Positions 8,146-14,909 of a DNA stretch of 44,084 bases are shown piece after piece. The position numbers and the translations under genes were made by a program. Position 1 is the first letter of the stretch. Each line of letters opens with the position of its first letter. Location: the NCBI GenBank assembly GCA_046046915.1, contig JBJOIT010000027.1:1-44084 (forward strand), given 5' to 3'. Origin of the DNA: JBEEJZ01 sp046046915 (lineage in GTDB: Bacteria; Pseudomonadota; Gammaproteobacteria; Burkholderiales; Burkholderiaceae_C). The notes beneath the pieces were generated by a model. The model made no database searches and had not been told where the DNA came from. It saw only the letters and a program-made list of their open reading frames with translations.

Positions 8146-9177
8146 TCAAGCGGGCTTGGCAGCGGGGGCGTTCAATGGCGTCAGAGCCCTGCCCTTCAGC
8201 AGATATTCCACCAGATTGTCCGCGGCCAGCTTGGCCATCGCCATGCGGGTACCTGTGGTTGAACTGGCGATGTGCGGCGTCAGGACCACGTTGGACAAGG
8301 CCAGCAAATCTGGGTGAACTGTCGGCTCGCCCTCAAAAACATCCAGGCCTGCCGCTGCGAGTTGACCCAGCCGCAAGGCCTGCGCCAAAGCGGCATCATC
8401 CACGATACCGCCGCGGGCAATGTTGATGAGCGTGGCGCTGGGCTTCATCAAGGCCAACTCGGCAGCGGCGATGGTGTGATGATTGGCAGGCGTGTAGGGC
8501 AGCACCAGCATCAGATGGTCCGCGGTGCTGAGCAGTTCGCTCTTGCTCACCCAGCTCGCGCGGCAAGCGGCTTCGGTGGACGCCTCCAGGCGACTGCGGT
8601 TGTGATAGACCACCCGCATGCCAAAGCCGTGTGCCGCACGACGGGCAATGGCCTGGCCTATGCGACCCATGCCCAGGATGCCCAGGGTGCTGCCATGCAC
8701 TTCGGCACCTGCAAACATGTCGTAGCGCCACTGTTTCCAGTGACCTGCCCGCAAAAAATGTTCGCTTTCGGTCAACCGGCGCGCGGTGGCCAGCAGGAGC
8801 GCAAAACCAAAGTCTGCCGTGGTCTCGGTCAACACATCAGGCGCATTGGTGGCCATCACGCCAGCGGCTGTCATGGCGTCAAGGTCGAAGTTGTTGTACC
8901 CCACGGTCATGTTGGCGCAAATTCGCAGCTCGGGGCATTGCGCCAGCAACTCGGCATCGATTCGCTCAGTGCCTGCGGTGAATGCCCCCACTTTGCCTTG
9001 CAGTCGCTGCGCAAGCTCGGTCTTGCTCAGCACCTGGTCGGAGCTGTTGGTGTCCAGATCAAAGTGTTCAGACAGTCGCTGCAGGACCTCTGGGAAGATG
9101 GCCCGTGCGACCAAAATGCAGGGCTTGCGGGGCAGCGCCATCGGCGTCGGAGCTTGGTTGTTGGTCAAGGCAGCCAC
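8146..9177 (-). CDS. D-2-hydroxyacid dehydrogenase (glyoxylate/hydroxypyruvate/2-ketogluconate reductase, GhrB type)
   Basis: An NAD(P)H-dependent reductase of 2-keto acids, 343 aa from the GTG at 9177. The Rossmann motif GILGMGRIGQAIA lies near residue 165. The substrate/catalytic residues are in NIARGGIVDD (Arg), GLDVFEGEP (Glu) and LTPHIASST (His). The motif order matches GhrB/TkrA enzymes. The GTG overlaps the end of the upstream nitroreductase frame by 13 bases, suggesting coupling. An alternative ATG at 9141 (MALPRKPCILVAR) fits the usual family N-terminus better but has no ribosome site. It is the last gene of the HDAC-nitroreductase-dehydrogenase run. The exact substrate is unknown. 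Confidence 0.88.
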   Translation of the reverse strand: MAALTNNQAPTPMALPRKPCILVARAIFPEVLQRLSEHFDLDTNSSDQVLSKTELAQRLQGKVGAFTAGTERIDAELLAQCPELRICANMTVGYNNFDLDAMTAAGVMATNAPDVLTETTADFGFALLLATARRLTESEHFLRAGHWKQWRYDMFAGAEVHGSTLGILGMGRIGQAIARRAAHGFGMRVVYHNRSRLEASTEAACRASWVSKSELLSTADHLMLVLPYTPANHHTIAAAELALMKPSATLINIARGGIVDDAALAQALRLGQLAAAGLDVFEGEPTVHPDLLALSNVVLTPHIASSTTGTRMAMAKLAADNLVEYLLKGRALTPLNAPAAKPA

Positions 9178-9873
9178 CTTGTGAAGTCAGCCACCGGCAC
9201 TCGTGGCGTGTGGTAACTGTTGACCACGTTCGATTCATCCGCATAGCCCAGGGCCATGCCGCACACCAACATTTCCTGCTCACCGGCTCCAACATGCGGC
9301 TTGATGATGGTGGCGTAAGCATTCCAGGCCGCTTGGGCACAGGTGTGCAAGCCGCGCGCGCGCAGCAATCATGATGTTTTGCATGAACATGCCGTAGTCC
9401 AGCAAGCTCCCCTGCCCCATGGCGCGATCGAGCGTAAAGATCAGCCCGACCGGCGCATCAAAAAAACGGAAGTTGCGCTGGTGCTGAGCGTGCATGCGAT
9501 CTTTGTCACCCTTGCCTATGCCCAGCAGGCCATACAGGCCCCAGCCGTTTTCACGACGCCGGTCGATGTAGGGGCTCACCCAGGTCTTGGGGTAGTAGTC
9601 ATATTCTTCCTGGTAGAGCTCCAACAGCGATGGGTCGGCCCTGACGGCATCGTGTGCGGCACACACCTGATCGACCAGTGATGTCAGACTTGCCCCCTGG
9701 AGCACATACACCTTCCAGGGCTGGGTGTTGACGCCCGACGGCGCCCGGCTGCCCAAGGCCAGAATCTCGGTAATGAGCTCTTTTGAGACGGGCTGGGACG
9801 TGAACGCACGGGCCGACATGCGAGACAGGATGGCCTCGTCAACCAGGTTTGTGGATAGGGTCTGAGTGGTCAT
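9165..9873 (-). pseudogene. nitroreductase family protein, frameshifted at a CG repeat
   Basis: Two adjacent minus-strand frames together spell one nitroreductase of about 236 aa. The first (ATG 9873) carries the FMN-binding start SRMSARAFTSQPVS and SRAPSGVNTQPW, and runs in the family frame to FMQNIMIAARAR. The second continues GLHTCAQAAWNAYATI and ends at 9165 with the family-like CGMALGYAD block. They are out of phase at an alternating CG tract (9353-9363). Restoring one CG unit (two bases) would give the usual AARARGLHTC. Either the gene is broken or phase-variable, or the tract is misread. The start overlaps the HDAC stop as ATGA, and the end overlaps the next gene. The family reduces nitro groups or quinones with NAD(P)H. 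Confidence 0.75.
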
Positions 9874-10820
9874 AAGCTGCTGGGAGATGTTGTAGCCCGG
9901 CGATTTTGCCAGCGCTGCCAATAGTGCAAGGCCACCCGGTAAGTGTTGACTTGTGCTTGCACGGTGTTGTTGATGTCTACCCCGTAACCCCCGGCCATGG
10001 CCATGGCCAGCGGAATGTGCCGCTGATAGCACCAATCCAACACCCGGCGGTCGCGGGCCTCCAACCCGTCGTGGCTGAGCTTCAAACGCCCCAAGCGGTC
10101 ACCCTCGTGTGGGTCTGCACCAGCCAGGTAAATCACCAACCCAGGCTGAAAAGATTCCGACAGCGTCTGCAAGGCCTGGTCCAAAGCCACCAAATAGTCG
10201 TCGTCACCGCAGCCGTCTGCCAGGGCGATGTCCAGATCGCTGGCCTCCTTGCGAAAGGGAAAGTTCTTATCGCCATGGATCGACAGGGTGTACACGCTGG
10301 CGTCGTTTTGAAAAATGCGGGCAGTACCGTTGCCCTGATGCACATCCAGATCGATGACCGCTACCTGCAAAGGCGTGCGGTGCGTTCGTGCCCACACCAT
10401 CTGCGCCACACGCGCAGCCACGGCCGCGTCATTGAACACGCAAAAGCCACCACCTTTGTCAGCATATGCATGGTGGGTGCCACCCGCCAGGTTGGCACTC
10501 AAACCCTCTTGCATGGCCTGGGCGACCGCCGCCACCGTGGCACCTGCCGAACGCCGGGAGCGCTCGACCATCTCCAGGCTCCACGGGAAGCCGATTTCGC
10601 GCTGCTCGGCGGCCGACAAAGTGCCACCGTCCACCGCCGCGACGTAAGCTGGGCTGTGAGCCAAGGCCAGTTCGCCGTCGCTGGCTCTGGGAGCTTCCAA
10701 ATGCTCTATGCCGGGGAGCTCCCGCCCCAGCCGCTCTCGCAGCAGGCGGTACTTGGCCATGGGAAACCTATGACCGGGCGGGAGGGGTAGTACGAAGTGA
10801 TCCGAGTAAAAAGCCTTCAT
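9870..10820 (-). CDS. histone deacetylase-family protein (acetoin utilisation/acetylpolyamine deacetylase type)
   Basis: A zinc hydrolase of the arginase/deacetylase fold, 316 aa. The active-site histidine pair is in GGTHHAYADKGGGFCVFND. The zinc ligands are in VIDLDVHQGNGTA (Asp and His) and AGADPHEGDRLGRL (Asp). The C-terminal GGYG loop is present. Bacterial members remove acetyl groups from small amines or proteins such as acetyl-CoA synthetase, and with a propionyl-CoA synthetase nearby the latter is tempting but unproven. An upstream extension to 10847 exists; ATG 10820 (MKAFYSDHFVLPLP) matches the family start. The stop overlaps the nitroreductase start as ATGA, so the two are translationally coupled. 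Confidence 0.9.
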   Translation of the reverse strand: MKAFYSDHFVLPLPPGHRFPMAKYRLLRERLGRELPGIEHLEAPRASDGELALAHSPAYVAAVDGGTLSAAEQREIGFPWSLEMVERSRRSAGATVAAVAQAMQEGLSANLAGGTHHAYADKGGGFCVFNDAAVAARVAQMVWARTHRTPLQVAVIDLDVHQGNGTARIFQNDASVYTLSIHGDKNFPFRKEASDLDIALADGCGDDDYLVALDQALQTLSESFQPGLVIYLAGADPHEGDRLGRLKLSHDGLEARDRRVLDWCYQRHIPLAMAMAGGYGVDINNTVQAQVNTYRVALHYWQRWQNRRATTSPSSL

Positions 10821-10887
10821 GGGCTGATTGTGCTGTGAGGGCAACAAAGAACGTAATCAAACGGCTTCTAGGATGCTGTCTCTAATT

Positions 10888-10961
10888 TGCTGCATTGCAA
10901 CAAAAAAGACTTGCATCGCAAATTCAGATCCCTATAATTCGATCCATGCTGCACTGCAACA
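10888..10961 (+). promoter_or_regulatory. phasin promoter with three TGC/GCA operator-like repeats (PhaR-type)
   Basis: A good sigma-70 promoter is visible: -35 TTGCAT at 10911-10916, 16-nt spacer, -10 TATAAT at 10933-10938. Two near-identical 15-mers flank it: TGCTGCATTGCAACA (10888-10902), just upstream of the -35, and TGCTGCACTGCAACA (10947-10961), at the predicted transcription start. The -35 itself lies in TTGC-ATC-GCAA (10911-10921). The PHB-responsive repressor PhaR is known to bind TGC/GCA-rich repeats before phasin genes, so these are probable PhaR sites. Confidence 0.7.
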
Positions 10962-11028
10962 TGAAGCTAGTTAAGGGTTTCAGCGCAGTGACTGTTTTTA
11001 GATTTACTTTTTTATTGGAGAAATTCAT

Positions 11029-11571
11029 ATGCTGACCGCTGAACAAATCGCCGCTTCCAACAAAGCCAACATCGAAACCCTCTTGGGTCTGACCGCAAAA
11101 GCCTTCGAAGGCGTTGAGAAGCTGGTCGAGCTGAACATGAACGCCTCCAAGGCTGCCATGTCCGAAGCCGGTGAACACGCCAAGGCTGTTTTGAGCGTCA
11201 AGGATGCGCAAGAACTGCTGGCTCTGCAATCCAGCCTGTTCCAGCCCCTGGCTGAAAAGACCGCTTCTTACAGCCGTCACCTGTACGAAATCGCTTCCAG
11301 CTCCTCCGCTGAACTGGGCAAGGCTTTCGAAGGTCAAGCCGCTGATGCACAGAAGAAGTTCGCCAGCCTGGTTGAAGGCGCTGCCAACAACGCACCTGCC
11401 GGCTCCGAGACCGCTGTTGCCGTGTTCAAGAGCGCCGTGGCTGCTGCCAACAACGCTTACGAGTCCGTGCAAAAGGCTGTGAAGCAAGCGACCGACGTCG
11501 CTGAAGCCAACTTCAACACCGTGGCTTCCAACGCTGTGAGCGCCACCAAGTCGGCCGCCAAGAAGCGTTAA
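11029..11571 (+). CDS. phaP: phasin (PHB granule-associated protein)
   Basis: A 180-aa Ala/Lys-rich amphipathic helical protein of the TIGR01841 phasin type. It opens with MLTAEQIAASNKANIETLLGL and has repeated VEKLVELN, AKAVLSVKDAQELLALQ and EKTASYSRHLYEIA blocks, then an Ala-rich tail ending in KSAAKKR. Phasins coat polyhydroxybutyrate granules, control their size and block nonspecific binding. The ATG at 11029 follows TTGGAGAAATTC. The gene stands alone behind a strong promoter with PhaR-like sites (see that entry), as expected for a gene induced when PHB accumulates. Codon use is strongly biased (CTG, GCT/GCC, AAG), which fits a very highly expressed gene. Confidence 0.95.
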   Translation: MLTAEQIAASNKANIETLLGLTAKAFEGVEKLVELNMNASKAAMSEAGEHAKAVLSVKDAQELLALQSSLFQPLAEKTASYSRHLYEIASSSSAELGKAFEGQAADAQKKFASLVEGAANNAPAGSETAVAVFKSAVAAANNAYESVQKAVKQATDVAEANFNTVASNAVSATKSAAKKR

Positions 11572-11575
11572 TTTG

Positions 11576-11593
11576 TCTCTGCTTGAGCAGAGA
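11576..11593 (+). terminator. hairpin after phaP
   Basis: TCTCTGCT (11576-11583) pairs with AGCAGAGA (11586-11593) four bases after the phasin stop. There is no T-run after it, so it may be an mRNA-protecting stem rather than an efficient terminator. Confidence 0.5.
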
Positions 11594-11663
11594 GACTTCA
11601 CCAAGTACCCACTTTTCATCAAGTGACTTGGCGAATCAGGGAAAACCCTGAGATAATCTGCTC

Positions 11664-11790
11664 AATGGTTTTTTTGGTGATGAGGTTCCGATGAAGTTCA
11701 TCACCTGCTGGTTGTCTCCTCGGGTCCTTTCGTAACCTCCAGGGTTCAGGGATCCCTTAAGGGTTGGTCGCAAGACCAGCCCTTTTTTTT
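11664..11790 (+). ncRNA. candidate small RNA with its own promoter and terminator
   Basis: Between phaP and the convergent patatin gene lies a stretch with transcript-like architecture. It has a possible promoter (TTGGCG 11628-11633, 18 nt, GATAAT 11652-11657) and a hairpin GGTGATGA (11676-11683) / TCATCACC (11698-11705) with a 14-nt loop. A pyrimidine-rich single-stranded part (GTCTCCTCGGGTCC, AACCTCC) follows, and then a textbook terminator. A 14-codon frame starting at the ATG at 11691 (MKFITCWLSPRVLS) is also contained. No plus-strand gene follows, so it is not an obvious leader. I do not recognise the family. Confidence 0.45.
11759..11790 (+). terminator. strong Rho-independent terminator
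   Basis: AAGGGTTGGTC (11759-11769) pairs with GACCAGCCCTT (11774-11784), with one G-U pair, around a GCAA tetraloop. It is followed by an unbroken T-run to 11790. It terminates plus-strand transcription coming from phaP or from the candidate small RNA. It is not a terminator for the minus-strand patatin gene, since there is no T-run in that direction. Confidence 0.9.
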
Positions 11791-11798
11791 GTTCAAAA

Positions 11799-12749
11799 TC
11801 AGGGCGTTTTGGCCAACGCCACCAGCTTGGCTCGTAAAGTGGGCAATTGCTGTTGCATCGCCAAACGGCCAGCTTCAATCGATTTGCGCCTCGAGCGGAA
11901 ATCGGCACTGCCCACGCCCAGCAAGGCCGGGCGCACCACCACGTCGGCATTTCGCACCTCAAACTGGTTGATGCTGCGCCCCATGATCGAGAAAGTCTGC
12001 AGCAAGACCTGCAAAGTGTCGTTGGCAGGGTTGTCTTCGGGCGGGCTGGAAATATCGACCGCAATCACCAGTTCGGCGCCCATGCTGCGGGCATGCCCCA
12101 CTGGCACGGGCGACACCAAGCCACCATCCACGTACTCTCGGCCTGCAATCTTGACTGGCTGAAACACGGCTGGCACCGAGCTGGACGCACGCACCGCCAC
12201 ACCAGTATCACCGCGCTGAAACAAGATGCCCTCCCCGCTGTGCAAATCCGTTGCAACGATGCCCAAAGGTAAAGGCATAGCCTCGATCAAGCGCCCATTG
12301 ACCTGACCATTCACGTAGCGGGCCAATGCGTCGCCGCGCAAAACCCCGCGATTGAACAAGGGCAAGGTCCAATCGGCGATTGCGGCTTCATCCATGGTCT
12401 CAGCAACCTGCTGTAACTGGGTGCCGTTCTTTCCGCTGGCGTAGATGGCAGCCACCAGACTACCTGCCGATGTACCGGCGACCATGTCCGGCCGAATACC
12501 GGCCTCCTCCAGCACCTGGATGACGCCCACATGCGCAAAGCCACGCGCCGCCCCACCGCCCAGAGCCAGGCCGATGCGTGGCGGGCGCTTGACGACCGGG
12601 GCGGGTTGCGTGGGCATGGGTGGCGTCGGTGCCTCAGGTTGCTGAACAGGTGCAACCGAACAACCAGCCACCAAAACGCAAATCGCAAGTGCAAATCGAT
12701 TCAAGCCGTGAAAGGTTCTCCGGCAGAGGGGGGCAGTAGTGAGTGTCAT
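11799..12749 (-). CDS. patatin-like phospholipase, predicted lipoprotein (RssA/NTE family)
   Basis: A 316-aa serine lipid acyl hydrolase with a lipoprotein signal: hydrophobic stretch, lipobox LVAGC with the acylated Cys near residue 30, then a Pro-rich linker. The patatin domain begins at RIGLALGGGAARGFAHVG (oxyanion loop). The nucleophile is in GTSAGS and the dyad Asp in EYVDGGLVSPVPV. The lipobox and lack of a large extra domain suggest a periplasm-facing phospholipase or lysophospholipase. The frame is open upstream to 12902, but starts before 12749 would bury the signal sequence; ATG 12758 is an alternative. It is divergent from the TatT-TRAP operon, whose substrate may be lipid-like. 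Confidence 0.88.
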   Translation of the reverse strand: MTLTTAPLCRRTFHGLNRFALAICVLVAGCSVAPVQQPEAPTPPMPTQPAPVVKRPPRIGLALGGGAARGFAHVGVIQVLEEAGIRPDMVAGTSAGSLVAAIYASGKNGTQLQQVAETMDEAAIADWTLPLFNRGVLRGDALARYVNGQVNGRLIEAMPLPLGIVATDLHSGEGILFQRGDTGVAVRASSSVPAVFQPVKIAGREYVDGGLVSPVPVGHARSMGAELVIAVDISSPPEDNPANDTLQVLLQTFSIMGRSINQFEVRNADVVVRPALLGVGSADFRSRRKSIEAGRLAMQQQLPTLRAKLVALAKTP

Positions 12750-12968
12750 AGGGGCCATTAGTCGCTTGCAACAGATTGTCGCAAGGAACAGGAGCAGCCT
12801 CCCGAGCAGCGCATGGATCGCAAACCCGGTCGAGAACCGGTGGCGAGCATCCTGGCACGTCACAAATTTTTCACACGCGCTGCCTAAAGTGATTGTTTTC
12901 ATTGCCTACAAAGCGATCCGCCTGCACCGGGACGGCGCTGATGTCGGGCATTCACTCGCGATACCACC

Positions 12969-13862
12969 ATGGCCAGCGGCTCATCCCTTCGCTTCCTCGT
13001 CCTCCTGCTGTTGATGTCCTCGGTCGCGCTGTCGGCTTGCAGCCCCCGGCATCTTCTGGTCAAAAACGCGGCAGACGCATTGGCAAGTCAGGGCCAATCG
13101 GATGAGGAAGACATTGGGCTGGCGCGCGAGGCCAGCGCTTTTTATTTCAAGCTCTCAGAATCCCTGCTGCGAGAGTCGCCCGGTCACCTCAAATTGGCTC
13201 AGTCGGTCGCATCCGGGTTAACCCAATATGCCTACGCCTTCGTCGCCTTTGAAGCAGAGCAGCTGGGTACGCAGGATGCCCACGCCGCCCACAAGCTCAA
13301 CGAGCGCGCCAGACGTTTGTATCTGCGAGCTCATCGTCACGCCATGACGGCACTGGAACAGTCAAGCCCGGGATTCAGGGCAGCACTGAGCCAGTCCGAT
13401 AAGCGCTTATGGCCGCGCATCGACCCTACTCAGCTCAATTTGGCCTATTGGGCTGCAGCGTCGTGGGGCGCCTCTATCGCCCTGTCTAAGGACGATCCCG
13501 ATGCTGTTGCCGATCTTCCATTGGCAGTCAGGCTGGCCACCCTGGCCTGGCAAACGGCACCACAGCACGCTGAAGGCGCATTGGCCAGCCTGCTAGGCAG
13601 TTTTGAGTCTGCCCGCCCAGGTGGTTCGCGCGAACTGGCGACTAAATATTTTGATGATGCGATCTCTGCAAGTGCTGGCAACAACGCCGGCCCCTATGTT
13701 GCCAAGGCCGAAAGCATTGCCCTATCTGCGGGGGACCGTCCGCAGTTTGAGATGCTGCTGAAACAAGCCCTGCGGACAGCCGAAAAACGCACCGATTTGG
13801 CCAGTCAGGTCATGCATCAACGGGCAACTTGGCTGCTGCGATCGGCTGACGATCTTTTTTAA
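12969..13862 (+). CDS. tatT: TatT, TRAP transporter-associated lipoprotein (TPR-like)
   Basis: A 297-aa helical lipoprotein with signal peptide and lipobox ALSAC (acylated Cys24). The body (LAREASAFYFKLSESLLRE, then RARRLYLRAHRHAMTAL) is typical of the TatT family, which forms cryptic TPR helices and binds the TRAP solute receptor TatP. The treponemal TatT (Tp0956) was shown to form a complex with its receptor. Here it is followed 9 bases later by the receptor gene, confirming the association. There is no clear ribosome site before ATG 12969, but this start gives a full signal peptide. Confidence 0.85.
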   Translation: MASGSSLRFLVLLLLMSSVALSACSPRHLLVKNAADALASQGQSDEEDIGLAREASAFYFKLSESLLRESPGHLKLAQSVASGLTQYAYAFVAFEAEQLGTQDAHAAHKLNERARRLYLRAHRHAMTALEQSSPGFRAALSQSDKRLWPRIDPTQLNLAYWAAASWGASIALSKDDPDAVADLPLAVRLATLAWQTAPQHAEGALASLLGSFESARPGGSRELATKYFDDAISASAGNNAGPYVAKAESIALSAGDRPQFEMLLKQALRTAEKRTDLASQVMHQRATWLLRSADDLF

Positions 13863-13871
13863 GGGAAGCTC

Positions 13872-14909
13872 ATGACTCATTTTTTTCGCGGTCTCATCCT
13901 ACGCCAGCTTGCCGCAGTGTCTTTGATGACCCTTGCCGGTCTGCTGGCCCCCGCCGCTCAGGCAGCAGAAAAGCCACTTCGCATAGCGTCCTTGGTGCCC
14001 AAAAACTCTTTCTATCACCGCCAACTGCTGGAGATCACCGACAGCTGGCGATCAGCGCAAGGTGCAGATGCCAAATATCTGGTCTACACCGACGGTAGTC
14101 AGGGTGGCGAAGCCGAAATGGCGCGACGCATGCGTATCGGGCAACTTCAGGGTGCCCTGCTCTCGGTCGTCGGCTTGCGTGAAATAGAACCATCCATTGC
14201 GGCTTTGCAAGTCATGCCCCTGCTCTTCCAAAACTGGGAAGAGGTGGACTACGTACGCGAAAAAATGCGTCCGGCGATGGAAAAGAAGTTCCTGGACAAA
14301 GGCTTTGTGGTGCTGGCCTGGGGCGATGCAGGCTGGGTTCGATTTTTTTCGAAGGAAGCGGCGGTGCGCCCAGATGACTACAAACGAATGAAATTCTTTG
14401 CGTGGGGCGCCGAACCGGACCAGCAGGCCATCATGAAAAGCCTGGGCTACACCCCTGTGCCTTTGGAAACGACCGACATCTTGCCTGCCATTCAGACCGG
14501 CATGATCAACGTGGTGCCGTCCACCCCGTACTTTGCCTTGGCCACGCAGGTGTACACCACAGCGCAGCACATGCTGGAGATCAACTGGGCGCCCATCGTG
14601 GGGGCGCTGGTGGTCACTCAAAAAGCGTGGGACGAGATGAGCCCACAGGCGCAGCAATCGGTGCGCGCTGCCAGTGAAAAGGCCGGGGTACAAATCAGGG
14701 CAAAAGCCCGCAAGGAAGTCGACGAGGCGGTGGACGCCATGAAAAAACGGGGTTTGACGGTCCACCAGCCCAATGCTGAGCAAATGAAAGAATGGAACGC
14801 ATTGGCAGAAAAACTCTACCCGCGCATCCGGGGCAGCATGGTGCCTGCGGACACATTCGACGACGTCATGGGCCATCTCAAAACCTATCGGGCAGGTAAG
14901 GTCAAGTGA
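13872..14909 (+). CDS. tatP: TRAP transporter solute-binding protein (DctP/TatP family)
   Basis: A 345-aa periplasmic receptor with a signal peptide cut near residue 32 (AAQAAEK). The DctP domain starts IASLVPKNSFYHRQL and holds TDGSQGGEAEMARRMRIGQLQGAL and the ligand-site loop LPAIQTGMINVVPSTP. Most receptors for carboxylates have an Arg in the strand written as KGLKIRV; here the same place reads KRMKFFAW (residues 171-178), with Phe176 at the Arg position. This resembles TatP-type receptors thought to bind hydrophobic ligands. The ribosome site is AAGGGAAGCTC before ATG. The stop overlaps the next start as GTGA. The substrate is unknown. Confidence 0.88.
   Translation: MTHFFRGLILRQLAAVSLMTLAGLLAPAAQAAEKPLRIASLVPKNSFYHRQLLEITDSWRSAQGADAKYLVYTDGSQGGEAEMARRMRIGQLQGALLSVVGLREIEPSIAALQVMPLLFQNWEEVDYVREKMRPAMEKKFLDKGFVVLAWGDAGWVRFFSKEAAVRPDDYKRMKFFAWGAEPDQQAIMKSLGYTPVPLETTDILPAIQTGMINVVPSTPYFALATQVYTTAQHMLEINWAPIVGALVVTQKAWDEMSPQAQQSVRAASEKAGVQIRAKARKEVDEAVDAMKKRGLTVHQPNAEQMKEWNALAEKLYPRIRGSMVPADTFDDVMGHLKTYRAGKVK

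Noticed and set aside
8272..10790. Long plus-strand frames opposite the 2-hydroxyacid dehydrogenase and the HDAC-like gene
   Set aside because: Both are shadows of well-supported minus-strand enzymes.
11759..11790. Terminator considered as serving the minus-strand patatin gene
   Set aside because: The T-run follows the stem only on the plus strand.
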